Assembly: GCF_000178955.2 (NCBI RefSeq) | Contig: NC_016631.1 | Coordinates: forward strand, 2,046,001 to 2,110,000 | Direction of reading: 5' to 3' | DNA length: 64,000 nt | Source: Granulicella mallensis MP5ACTX8 | Lineage (GTDB): Bacteria; Acidobacteriota; Terriglobia; Terriglobales; Acidobacteriaceae | In this document: one piece after another, positions 15,160 through 24,154 of the stretch | Layout: every line of letters begins with the position of its first letter | Numbering within the stretch: position 1 is the stretch's first letter | Program-made: the position numbers and the translations under genes | Notes under the pieces: generated by a model | Told to the model about the DNA's origin: nothing | The model's database searches: none | Seen by the model: only the letters and a program-made list of their open reading frames with translations

Positions 15160-15639
15160 GCACCCGGCGGGAACGTAGACTTCCGTTCCAAGGTAATCAA
15201 AGTCCGAGAGATGATCGACGACGAGTATGAGTACGATGTGAGGATCAAAGACAGGGCAGAGAGGTCTGTACCGCTCGCTGACGATCTGGCCGTCACCCTG
15301 AAAGCGTGGAAGGAAAAGAGACCAGGCACCAAACTCGTCCTCGGAACTAAGAATGACACCCCGAACAAGAAGTGGTTGCAAATGCTGAAACGGTCTGCAC
15401 GAAGTGCCGATTTGAACTGCGGCCGCTGCCCAGCCTGTAGAAAGAACGATGAATGCAACCGGTGGACGATCCACAAGTTCAGGGCGACGTACACCACGAT
15501 GTCGCTGAGGAACGGAGTGGACGCCAGGACCGTGATGTCCTATACCGGTCACGAGGACTTGGCTACGGTTCTGCGTTATCTCGCTCCGGCCGAAGACGAA
15601 CCCATGCAGCAAAAGGTCAGCGCCATCTCTTGGATGTAG
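15160..15639 (+). pseudogene. Truncated tyrosine recombinase (integrase) C-terminus
   Basis: C-terminal half of a phage-type tyrosine recombinase. Visible are the strand phrase VDFRSKVIKVRE, then HKFRAT (HxxR), GHEDLATVLRY with the GH box and the nucleophile Tyr in RYLAP. The N-terminal DNA-binding domain and the first catalytic Arg region are absent: an in-frame TGA lies directly upstream at 15157-15159 and the previous gene ends at 15027. The remaining part has a Cys cluster (CGRCPACRKNDEC) between the middle and the HxxR box, which occurs in some acidobacterial integrases. The first ATG is 15211. It is a relic of the enzyme that probably brought the island in. Confidence 0.75.
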
Positions 15640-15663
15640 CTGACTCCTTTGCTGCACTGCTTC

Positions 15664-15861
15664 TCATGCCGCTTTGCCTTGTACCCATCTGGACAGAACA
15701 AAGGGGTCGAAGCGGATGGAAGAGCCGACTCTGAAGTGGGGGATACGGTCGTCTCTGACGAGTTCGTAGAGCTTCGTGTCCGAACAATCAAAGAGTTCAA
15801 CGAGGTCTTTGATACGGGGTGCTTTTTTGCTGCTGGCGATGGCGTCCACCAGAGTCATCAT
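15664..15861 (-). CDS. Excisionase-like HTH protein
   Basis: MerR-type excisionase of 65 residues: MTLVDAIASSKKAPRIKDL, then the turn LFDCSDTKLYELVRDDR and the wing IPHFRVGSSIRFDPFVLSRWV. It is a clear paralogue of the genes at 12745-12990 and 12569-12745, sharing the IRFDP..VSRWV-type ending. It lies convergent to the truncated integrase, with a gap of only 24 bases between the two stops. An ATG also begins at 15858. Role in island excision is inferred from family only. Confidence 0.7.
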   Translation of the reverse strand: MMTLVDAIASSKKAPRIKDLVELFDCSDTKLYELVRDDRIPHFRVGSSIRFDPFVLSRWVQGKAA

Positions 15862-16307
15862 TGCTGTACTGCGAGCTCGGGTTGGGGTTTAGGTGATTCG
15901 AACGACGACTGCATAGTCAAATTGAAGCGGTCTCCAATGGTATTAAGGTGATGATGCGCGGGTACAGACAGCGTGCAGGCGCACGTCTGCCTATACCCGC
16001 AGATCAGCGAATCGGCGGCAGGCAAGTGCACCGAGACATCAATAAGCGCAAAGAGCACGGCAAGACACCCCGATGGGCGAGTGTCGATACTCCTTGGTGG
16101 TCTAACCTCAGACCTATTCAATTGTTCCGTGTTTTCTGCCCTGGCTCCCGGCGTGAGGCACCGAGTTTAGCGTCCCGGTTCAGGACGATTCATTCATCTA
16201 TCGCAGGTACGGCGGGAGCCTAGCCATGCAACATGTAGGCCACACAGTCTCCGCTCAACTGCTTGTATTTCAACGTAGCATTGGTGGTAAGTAGAGTCAA
16301 TAGCGCC

Positions 16308-16338
16308 GTGGCATCCAAAAGGGTTTCTCAGATGCCAC
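16308..16338. repeat. REP-like hairpin with GAAACCC loop
   Basis: GTGGCATC (16308-16315) pairs with GATGCCAC (16331-16338). The loop, read on the minus strand, carries GAGAAACCCTTTTG. A degenerate copy of the same phrase (CCGAAACCCCTTTGGGTGCC) lies inside the decayed transposase at about 24436-24460, suggesting one repeat family. Confidence 0.5.
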
Positions 16339-16729
16339 AGTTGATTCTGTCGTGAGCTTTCATTCGCTCCTTCTGGCGGGGCTGACAAGAAAGCATATCG
16401 TATGCCGACGTCGTTCACCGCGCGGACGTGATGATGAAGGACACCAGCCACATAGTGACCCCGCAGGTGCACGGTAGAACCGTGGAGCACGTTGAAGCTT
16501 AATCCGATTCTGTTTCTGCAGGCGTGTCATCAAGTCACGCGAAGCCTACTTGTGGATCACATGTGCTCCGGTGCTCTTGTAGACCTGCCTCAAAACTAGC
16601 CCGACTAGCCCGCAAGAGCGCTGCCATCATAGCCCAGGGTGAAACCATGGGTAACAATGTCCCACGAGAAGGTGAGCCCTGAAAGGGCGATCTATCTGAC
16701 GGGGGAACCCACAAGGTACCTAAAATCAT

Positions 16730-16778
16730 TTCGCTTCCTTGCTCATGACGACACCATCGTCATGAGCAAGGAAGCGAA
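16730..16778. repeat. Perfect 21-bp inverted repeat
   Basis: Bases 16730-16750 are the exact reverse complement of 16758-16778, with a 7-base loop ACACCAT. Both arms contain GCTTCCTTGC/GCAAGGAAGC. No T tract follows and no gene ends nearby, so it is not an evident terminator. Confidence 0.7.
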
Positions 16779-17284
16779 GGCGCGGCCATTGTGGCAGGCC
16801 CGTATACGCGAGCCATCGGCCGAGCCAGCGTCTGTCGTAAAGGCTGCAAGGAAAGCATTGAGATCGCTCAATAAGCCCTCAATGTCATCATTTTAAGTGT
16901 TAATTAGAATCCTGACGAGGTCGCTGCAGGTGAGCAATGGTGAATTCACCATGTAACTGAATTTTCTCTTGACATGAGGCGCGGATGGCGTGATACGCTA
17001 CGCGAGTCCTCATAGTCAACGAATACAAAATCTCCTCATTACTTCGTTTTCCCAGACCCCGGTGACAGGGTATGGAGATCGAACCTGCGATGTGCGGCAT
17101 CTTCGACAACTGCCCGAGTTGGCAAGGTGTAGCTTATCCCCGGCCCGTCTTTCCCATTGCTGCTAATGGCCCAACTAACGACTCAGTTCTGATCGAGATT
17201 TAGGCAATTACAGCCAAGTCTCGCATTACAAGCTTTCCGCAGTTCCGTAGTGTCTAAATTGAAAGACTTGAAGTCCAGGAGATC

Positions 17285-20200
17285 ATGATGCAGTCCGTTT
17301 GCACAGAACAATCGCGCCCCTCATTCCGTATGCGTGCGCGAAAATCCGCTTTTACCTATAAGGCGGTTTTAATCGTCGTTTGGGCACTTTGCGGCTCGTT
17401 CTCCGGCGCAAAATCTAATTTCCTGCAGGCACAATTGACGGCGGTAGAGGAAAAGGGTCTGCCATCAGACAGCACCTTTCAGGGGGGCGATATTGATCTT
17501 GTCAATCTACATAATGGGAACTTGCATATCTCAATTCCCCTTGCAAGCCTAAAGCAGCGTGGTGGCACAACCTTGAGCTGGAGCTTTGTGTATGACACGC
17601 AAGGCTGGATTAAGCAATGGTATGAAAATCCTGGATGTGGAATATCTGTTCCCGGTGCCCAGGTTGTTACTGCTGGGGTTATAGCCCAACCTTTAGGCGT
17701 TGCTCCTCCAGGAGGAGGTGGTGGTAATCCCGTCAATTGCAATCCTCCGGGGCAATACCTTGTGGCCGCAACTAAAACTAGTTCGACCGGTTGGAGATTA
17801 TCAAACCCTTTCAATTGGAGTGTCGAGTATCTTCGACCTACTACATCTGCACCTTGTCTTACGGACGCTAATTTGATGTACATAGCTGTAACAAATTGGC
17901 GGATAGTAGACCCCCAGGGAACATCCCACGCACTTCCACTTCGAGAAGAACTTGATGGAAATGGTACGTGTCTCGGTCAGACCCTGAAGGGGCCGGCGTT
18001 GGATGGCTCTGGTATTGTCTACGATGCCCAAGCGAATACGGTTTATCTCAAGGATGGAACACAAATTATGCCTGGCGCGCAGGGAGAAATTCGTGACAGG
18101 AACGGTAATATTATGAGCCTTCAAGGGGACACGGATACTCTCAACCGTTCCCCAGTAACTACGACAAGTGGCCCAGGAGTTACTTACACGACGCCATTGG
18201 GAAATGCGATACAGGGATATCAATATACAAATTACACAGTCTATGATTCGTCCGGGAATCCACAAGTATATAAGGTGGATTATCAGGCAATGGACTTCGC
18301 TTCAAATATGTGTACAGAGGCTACAATGTCCGGGACGCAGTCGCAGTCCTATCCCTGTGAAGACACAGTAATACCAATAATTGAACCATGGCACCTCACG
18401 CTCCCGAGCGGTAAGGCTTATGTCTTCACGTTTAATAATGGGTCTATGGGAGAACTGGCTAAAGTCGATTTGCCTACAGGAGGCTCGATTTCGTACAGCT
18501 ACAGTGGCCTCTATCAAACCCAGCCTAATACGATCCCAGGCCAACAGCCTAACTGGGTTGGTGGTCCTGGTGTAACGAGCAGAACTGTAACCGTGAATGG
18601 CGCCGCGAATAAATGGACATACAAAATTAATCCGGATGAGCAGGCAACAGTTACCGATCCTCTGGGCAATACTCAGATTCATACTTATGGTCTTGTCCAA
18701 CCGAGCAATGCTCCTGCCAACTACAATACATATTTGGGGGCCTACTATGATACCAGTGCTACATATTCGGATTCATCCGGGAATTTGCTAAAGACAGTTG
18801 CAAATGACTATACGGCAGAATACGATCCGATAAATAATGCTATTGCTAATGTGCGAGTGATTCGAACTACGACAACGCTTGCCGGTAACCAGGTAACGAA
18901 AAAAGAAACAGATTACGAAACCTTTCAATATAACTGTTTAGATGCAATTTCGTGTCCTGGAACGGCTACTCGTCTCAACCCTACAGAAACCAGGGAGTAC
19001 GATTACGGGACTGGTACTCCTGGAGGACTCTTACGCCGAACAGACTACACGTATCTGCATACCGGAAACCAGAGCTATATAAACCTTAATATCGTGAGCG
19101 ACCCCGCCGTAGTCTCCATCTATGACGGATCAGGGACAATGGCCGCGCAAACGACCTATGAGTATGACAACTATTCTCATTTGAATCAGCCCATGGTTGC
19201 CAGCGCGGCTGTCCAACATGACACTGGCTATGGTACGTCCTTCACAACGCGCGGCAACGTAACCGCTATAGAAAAATGGCGAAATACAGATGGCGCACTT
19301 CTTACTTCCACCAACCAATTTGATGACGCTGGTAATCTTCTTTCGACAATCGATCCGCTCAAGCATCAGACAAGTTTCGACTACACCGACTCATGGTCGA
19401 ATAGTATCTGTGCTCCATCAGGAGCCGGAAAAGAATACCTTACGAAAACTACCAATGCGGCGGGGCAGGTAACCACCTCAAAGTATGATTCCTGCACGGG
19501 TGAAATAGCGTCAACAACCGATTCTAATCTTCAAACAACGAGTTGGACTTATGACGTACTCAATAGACCGAAACAGATCAGTTATCCGGATGGTGGCCAG
19601 ACAAGTTATTGTTATAGCGATATCGGGACTGGTTCCTGCCCAAGTTCCAGCGTCTTGAGCATCACGGGAACTACGAAGCTCACTAGCGCCCTTAACTTTA
19701 CCAGCACCTCTATTTTCGACGGATTAGGTCGTACCATACAGACTCAGTTAACCTCTGATCCAAGTGGTGTGACGTACTCAGATACGACCTACGATGGGGT
19801 AGGTCATGTGGCCTCGGTTTCTAATCCTTACCGTGGCGGTCAATCTGGTGTGGTGGCAAAATCACAGCCCACAACTACCTATACCTACGATGGATTGGGT
19901 CAAAAAATTGTACAGACGAATCAGGACGGGACCACAGAGCAATGGTGCTACGACGGTATATCGTCCGTGCAGAGTAATTGCAGTTCAAACAAAAGCTCAA
20001 TAAAGACCGGTTCTTGGGTTGATGTAACTGATCCGAATGGTCATCATACCCAGCAGGTTAGCGACGTCTTAGGACGATTAACAGCAGTGATGGAACCGGA
20101 TCCCGCTTCGGGTGCACTCAGTCTTGAGACTGATTACCAATATGACACGCTGAGCAATCTAACGCGAGTGGATCAATGGGGTGGGCCGGTTAATTCATCT

Positions 20201-23200
20201 GGAGTGCGAACACGAAGTTTCAATTATGATTCGCTGTCTCTATTGCATTGCGCCTCTAACCCGGAAAACAGCCAGAATTCCTGCCCGGCGAAGGCAACAG
20301 CCACTCTTCCGTCAGGCGTTACAAGTTATGTCTATGACGCCAGCAGCAATCTGAAGAACAAGACGGACGCACGCGGAATCACCACGACCTACAGCTACGA
20401 TGCGCTGAACCGATTGATATCGAAAACGTATTCGGACGGGACCGCCGGCGCTTCCTTCGGCTACGACGAAACCGGCGATTTTGGAGCCGCCGGCTGTGGG
20501 GGAACTGGTTTTGTGCAGTGCAACACGATTGGCCGGCTATCATCGGCTACCGTGGCTAACGTAACCCAATCTATATACAGTTACGATGCCATGGGCCGGA
20601 TGACCGTGAAGTCCACCTGTGTAGCCAGCCTGTGTGGCTCTGACCGGATCGATCAATTCTTTACCTACGATCTTGCAGGAAATCTTACCAGCTACGACCA
20701 TGGCACTGATGTGGCGCGAAATGCCTACTATGGAGGTCACGGACTGAGTTATGACAGCGCTGGCCGGCTGAATCTTGTCACTGGATACCAGCAGCCAGCG
20801 AGCCCGTCTAATCTCTTCAAGGCTACTTCCTATGGTCCGGTGGGACTATTAGAGTCGAGCCTGGGGAACGGTCTGAATGAAACCCGCTCGTACGACAACC
20901 GAATGCGGCAGACGAGCTATAACGCTCTCAATGCAGCCCCGACATCCTCCCCATCGACTTTGACTGGGTACATGGACGATTTTCAGAACAATGACGTCGA
21001 ACGATTTCCTGGTGTGACAATCAATGGAAGCGCGCTGCCGCAAAACGGCCTGCTCCAAGTGGGGGGATGGGCAGCTACAGCGCAGAGCTGCCCGGTGGCT
21101 GCCGTTGAGATCGACATCGACCAGACCGCCATTGGCTATGCTTCATTAGATAAAGTCCGCTCCGATGTGCAAAGTCTTGTTTATAACAACGACGGGCATC
21201 ATGCGGACTGCGGGTACAACTTCGTCGGTAGCATTGGGGGAGCCTCCGTAGGTCCGCATTCGGTAAATGTCTATGCTCTGGATGCCTCCGGAAATCGCCA
21301 ACTCCTGGTGGATGGGCCTGGCAACAACACAATCACCGTCAGCGCTGATCCTCCACCTACCGGGACCATAGACGGCACGGTTTCGCTCCCCGGCCAAATT
21401 ACCTCGGGCGGACTTATGACTCTTAGTGGATGGGCGATCGACAGCCAGATGCATGCCCCAGTGGGGGCTGTGAAGATCTTGATCGATGGGATTCCTATCG
21501 GGTATGCCACCCTAGGAGCTCCTCGTCCTGATGTGGCGGCTGCCTATGGAGACCAGCGTTATGCCAATAGCGGTTGGGTCTTTACGGGAAGCATTGGAAA
21601 CCTCTCCGTGGGCCAACACACTGCCACAGCCATCATCTACGACAGTGGCGGGCAGAGCACTCCAGTAACTCAGGCCACCGTCTACAACAGCCAGACGCAA
21701 ACCTGGGGTCTGGCTCCAGTTATTATTAGCGTCGTTGCAGACAAGACATTCGTGTCCAGTTGGTTCGATTTGGTGCAGAACGCCTCCGATCAAACCTCGG
21801 TCGTGCCACTCAATGGGAGCATCTTCGCTGGAGGTTGGGTTGGAGAGACCCAGAACCAGACCGCCTGTGCGAAAAATATTAGCAGGGTCGATGTCCTGGT
21901 GGATGGCTACTATGTGGGACAGGCTCAGCTCGGGGGCGCTCGGCCGGATGTGGTGGCCGCCTTTCAGAACCCAAGTTGCCTGAACAGCGGTTGGTCGTTC
22001 ACGGGCACCGTAAGCAATATCGATCCCGGGGTCCACATCTTTACCGCAAGGGCATACGATGAGACCGGCGGGTCGATTATGCTTGCCAACAGCGGAACGA
22101 TGCAGATCAATGCGCAACTGTCTCCCGCATCAGTAACGAATCCTCTGCCATCGCAATACGCTTGGTCGCTGGGGTATGAACCCAACAGCAATGTGGGATA
22201 CGCCTTTGACTCGGTGAATGGCAACTATGCCTATCTCTATGACAACCTCAACCGTCTTGTAGCTGCGGGATCGAGCACCACAGGGTTGCAGTGGAGCTAT
22301 GACTCGTTCGGGAACCGGACCTCGCAGGTGGTAACTGCTGGTTCGGGAACCAGCAGTTACGAAACGTTCAATGCGAACAACCAGCCGAACGATGTGGCTT
22401 TCGATGCGGCTGGAAATGCTCTGGGCACTGGTGTGGTTCCACTGCAATACGACGCCGAGAACAGGCTGATCAACGCCAACGGTATCCGCTATATTTACGA
22501 TGCCGAGGGGCAGCGTGTAGCCAAATACAGTGGCAACACGCTCACGAACGTTTACCTGTACGACCAAGCGGGTCACGTGGTCACCGAACTGGATGGCTCC
22601 TTCAATGTCATCCGCCGGGAAGTCTATGCTGGATCACGACATCTCGGGACCTATGACCAGAGTGGCAATCTGACTTACGTGCTGTCAGATTGGCTTGGTA
22701 CAGAACGCGCAAGAGCCAACAATACCGGGACACTCTGCGAGACCACTACCAGTCAACCTTTCGGGGATAACCAGCAAACTAGCGGGACCTGCTTTCCGTC
22801 TCCAACGTTCTTTACCGGCAAGGAACGGGATGCAGAATCAGGGCTGGATTACTTCGGGGCCAGGTATTTCGGCAGCAGCATGGGGCGGTGGATGTCGCCA
22901 GACTGGGCATCCGACCCGCAGTCAGTTCCGTATGCAACCTATACAAACCCACAATCGCTGAACCTGTATTCCTATGTCGAAAACAATCCAATCACCCAAC
23001 GCGATGCGGATGGACATGCGGCTAACGAAAATATCGGTTCAGCTGAGCCACCTAAAGCGGAGGACGGTATCGTCATACTGATAGATGATTCAGGACCGGA
23101 GACCCCCCTTCAAGTCTCTAGAACAGCTGCCCAGGATGCTGCCGAAAGGGCTTATGATGTTCAGGGTACCGAGGCATTCGACGTCTTCGCTGCTCCTGCT

Positions 23201-23626
23201 GGGGCCCAACAGCAGACCTGTAAGTGTGAGCAAACTATACAGGCAAACCAGGAAGTGGTAGATAGTGTTAGTGACTACCTGAAAAAAAGTGCGGAAATAA
23301 CCAATACTGCGATTATGACGGCGGGGGCGGCTGTTATCGGGGCTGTTGCAGCAACCGCTGGTCCTAAGGCCGATACTGCTCCTGGGATAACAGCAGGAGG
23401 ACAGGCGACGGATCAGTATGGGAATAAAATAGGACCAAGTGGCAAGGCGCAAATTGACCAAGTGGACCACACAGGGAAAAAGTCAGCGAGGGATGCGGCA
23501 AGACGAGGCGGCAAAGGTAAACCTGTCCAACATCCTAGCCCGACAAAAGGCAAACCTCACTTCCATCCTACGGATTCGGAAGGCGAAAAGTTACCTACTA
23601 GCGTGCACCATAACTATCCAAACTAA
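17285..23626 (+). CDS. Giant RHS/YD-repeat protein with variable toxin-like C-terminus
   Basis: Exported RHS protein of 2113 residues. An N-terminal hydrophobic segment (YKAVLIVVWALCGSFSGA) is a probable signal peptide. There follows a region with LVNLHNGNLHISIPL, then many YD repeats (e.g. YDALNRLISKTYSDG, YDAMGRMTV). At about residues 1235-1615 three Ig-like repeats of roughly 100 residues interrupt them (each with GWA or GWV, a DG..(I/V)G turn and R.DV). YD repeats resume to the RHS core, LDYFGARYFGSSMGRW from residue 1854, ending DADGH at 1911. The last 202 residues are unique: a hydrophobic stretch (TNTAIMTAGAAVIGAVAATAG), then a basic, His-rich end (HFHPTDSEG, VHHNYP) suggesting a nuclease-like toxin domain. 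AGGAG precedes the ATG. A small probable immunity gene follows 15 bases later. Confidence 0.92.
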   Translation: MMQSVCTEQSRPSFRMRARKSAFTYKAVLIVVWALCGSFSGAKSNFLQAQLTAVEEKGLPSDSTFQGGDIDLVNLHNGNLHISIPLASLKQRGGTTLSWSFVYDTQGWIKQWYENPGCGISVPGAQVVTAGVIAQPLGVAPPGGGGGNPVNCNPPGQYLVAATKTSSTGWRLSNPFNWSVEYLRPTTSAPCLTDANLMYIAVTNWRIVDPQGTSHALPLREELDGNGTCLGQTLKGPALDGSGIVYDAQANTVYLKDGTQIMPGAQGEIRDRNGNIMSLQGDTDTLNRSPVTTTSGPGVTYTTPLGNAIQGYQYTNYTVYDSSGNPQVYKVDYQAMDFASNMCTEATMSGTQSQSYPCEDTVIPIIEPWHLTLPSGKAYVFTFNNGSMGELAKVDLPTGGSISYSYSGLYQTQPNTIPGQQPNWVGGPGVTSRTVTVNGAANKWTYKINPDEQATVTDPLGNTQIHTYGLVQPSNAPANYNTYLGAYYDTSATYSDSSGNLLKTVANDYTAEYDPINNAIANVRVIRTTTTLAGNQVTKKETDYETFQYNCLDAISCPGTATRLNPTETREYDYGTGTPGGLLRRTDYTYLHTGNQSYINLNIVSDPAVVSIYDGSGTMAAQTTYEYDNYSHLNQPMVASAAVQHDTGYGTSFTTRGNVTAIEKWRNTDGALLTSTNQFDDAGNLLSTIDPLKHQTSFDYTDSWSNSICAPSGAGKEYLTKTTNAAGQVTTSKYDSCTGEIASTTDSNLQTTSWTYDVLNRPKQISYPDGGQTSYCYSDIGTGSCPSSSVLSITGTTKLTSALNFTSTSIFDGLGRTIQTQLTSDPSGVTYSDTTYDGVGHVASVSNPYRGGQSGVVAKSQPTTTYTYDGLGQKIVQTNQDGTTEQWCYDGISSVQSNCSSNKSSIKTGSWVDVTDPNGHHTQQVSDVLGRLTAVMEPDPASGALSLETDYQYDTLSNLTRVDQWGGPVNSSGVRTRSFNYDSLSLLHCASNPENSQNSCPAKATATLPSGVTSYVYDASSNLKNKTDARGITTTYSYDALNRLISKTYSDGTAGASFGYDETGDFGAAGCGGTGFVQCNTIGRLSSATVANVTQSIYSYDAMGRMTVKSTCVASLCGSDRIDQFFTYDLAGNLTSYDHGTDVARNAYYGGHGLSYDSAGRLNLVTGYQQPASPSNLFKATSYGPVGLLESSLGNGLNETRSYDNRMRQTSYNALNAAPTSSPSTLTGYMDDFQNNDVERFPGVTINGSALPQNGLLQVGGWAATAQSCPVAAVEIDIDQTAIGYASLDKVRSDVQSLVYNNDGHHADCGYNFVGSIGGASVGPHSVNVYALDASGNRQLLVDGPGNNTITVSADPPPTGTIDGTVSLPGQITSGGLMTLSGWAIDSQMHAPVGAVKILIDGIPIGYATLGAPRPDVAAAYGDQRYANSGWVFTGSIGNLSVGQHTATAIIYDSGGQSTPVTQATVYNSQTQTWGLAPVIISVVADKTFVSSWFDLVQNASDQTSVVPLNGSIFAGGWVGETQNQTACAKNISRVDVLVDGYYVGQAQLGGARPDVVAAFQNPSCLNSGWSFTGTVSNIDPGVHIFTARAYDETGGSIMLANSGTMQINAQLSPASVTNPLPSQYAWSLGYEPNSNVGYAFDSVNGNYAYLYDNLNRLVAAGSSTTGLQWSYDSFGNRTSQVVTAGSGTSSYETFNANNQPNDVAFDAAGNALGTGVVPLQYDAENRLINANGIRYIYDAEGQRVAKYSGNTLTNVYLYDQAGHVVTELDGSFNVIRREVYAGSRHLGTYDQSGNLTYVLSDWLGTERARANNTGTLCETTTSQPFGDNQQTSGTCFPSPTFFTGKERDAESGLDYFGARYFGSSMGRWMSPDWASDPQSVPYATYTNPQSLNLYSYVENNPITQRDADGHAANENIGSAEPPKAEDGIVILIDDSGPETPLQVSRTAAQDAAERAYDVQGTEAFDVFAAPAGAQQQTCKCEQTIQANQEVVDSVSDYLKKSAEITNTAIMTAGAAVIGAVAATAGPKADTAPGITAGGQATDQYGNKIGPSGKAQIDQVDHTGKKSARDAARRGGKGKPVQHPSPTKGKPHFHPTDSEGEKLPTSVHHNYPN

Positions 23627-23641
23627 AGATCGAGGCAAACT

Positions 23642-23974
23642 ATGCAGCAGAGCGCAGAAAAGAGTATTTGGATCGGAATGGCTGCGGTGAAACCACGTCC
23701 GGGGTCAGAAACCTTAAGCGGTAGCGTGAGTGGAGCCTTCGTAAATGTTCTTACATGGGCATCAGACTCGTTTGAGTTCAGAGAAAAAGCGAAAGAGCTA
23801 ATGGACTATCTTGCTTTGGACTTGATCGGAGTGGAGGATGAAGAACCACTTAGCGAGCGACAGAAGACAGGAGATATGGAACCCGATATAACGCAAATAG
23901 CACTCGAAATGAAGGACAATCTGCGGTCAATTAGGTATACGACCTTCCATACTTGGACAGAAACGAACGCCTGA
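23642..23974 (+). CDS. Putative immunity protein for the RHS toxin tip
   Basis: Acidic protein of 110 residues, starting 15 bases after the RHS stop. It has no signal peptide and would stay in the cytoplasm, where an immunity protein acts. Visible segments are IGMAAVKPRPGSETLSGSVSGAFVNVLTWA, a helix FREKAKELMDYLALDLIGVED and an acidic end region (MEPDITQIALEMKDNL). No known immunity family is recognised. The call rests on position directly behind an RHS variable tip, small size, acidity and an A+T-rich composition matching that tip. GAGG lies upstream of the ATG. Confidence 0.55.
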   Translation: MQQSAEKSIWIGMAAVKPRPGSETLSGSVSGAFVNVLTWASDSFEFREKAKELMDYLALDLIGVEDEEPLSERQKTGDMEPDITQIALEMKDNLRSIRYTTFHTWTETNA

Positions 23975-24122
23975 CGTTCTTTATGGAGAACGGACCTTCT
24001 CAACAGAGATGATAACTAGGCCGGGTGGTTCATATGTGCCCGGATTATTGAGTGCCACATCCATGACAGGGGGCGAGTAATGGCGGGTGGCCTAGATCTG
24101 AATTAGGAAGCAAAGAGGGTGC

Positions 24123-24147
24123 CCCACATCTCGCTTTGAGATGTGGG
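24123..24147. repeat. REP-like hairpin before the RAYT relic
   Basis: CCCACATCTC-GCTTT-GAGATGTGGG, a perfect 10-bp stem ending 7 bases before the RAYT start codon. REP palindromes directly flanking the transposase gene are typical of RAYT systems. Confidence 0.7.
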
Positions 24148-24154
24148 CTCTAGG

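Larger units (their letters stand above)
15862..17284. other. 1.4-kb gene-poor stretch of island relics and palindromes
   Basis: No convincing coding region was found: the reading frames present lack family patterns and overlap one another. The stretch contains a REP-like hairpin (16308-16338), a region around 16560-16700 rich in short repeated phrases such as AGCCCAGGGTGAAACC and CCTGAAAGGGCGAT, and a perfect 21-bp inverted repeat (16730-16778). The last 60 bases are the leader of the RHS gene, with AGGAG before its start. It looks like decayed DNA between island modules. Confidence 0.55.

Noticed and set aside
15858-16121. 87-residue minus-strand reading frame
   Set aside because: No family pattern and no ribosome-binding site; lies in decayed island DNA.
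16639-16896. 85-residue reading frame
   Set aside because: It reads through both arms of the 21-bp inverted repeat and repeated phrases; no family pattern and no ribosome-binding site.
17055-17135. tRNA-like sequence (GATCGAACCTGCGA and GAGTTGGCAAGGTGTAGC)
   Set aside because: Pieces resemble T and D arms on the minus strand, but the T-stem does not pair and no acceptor stem forms.
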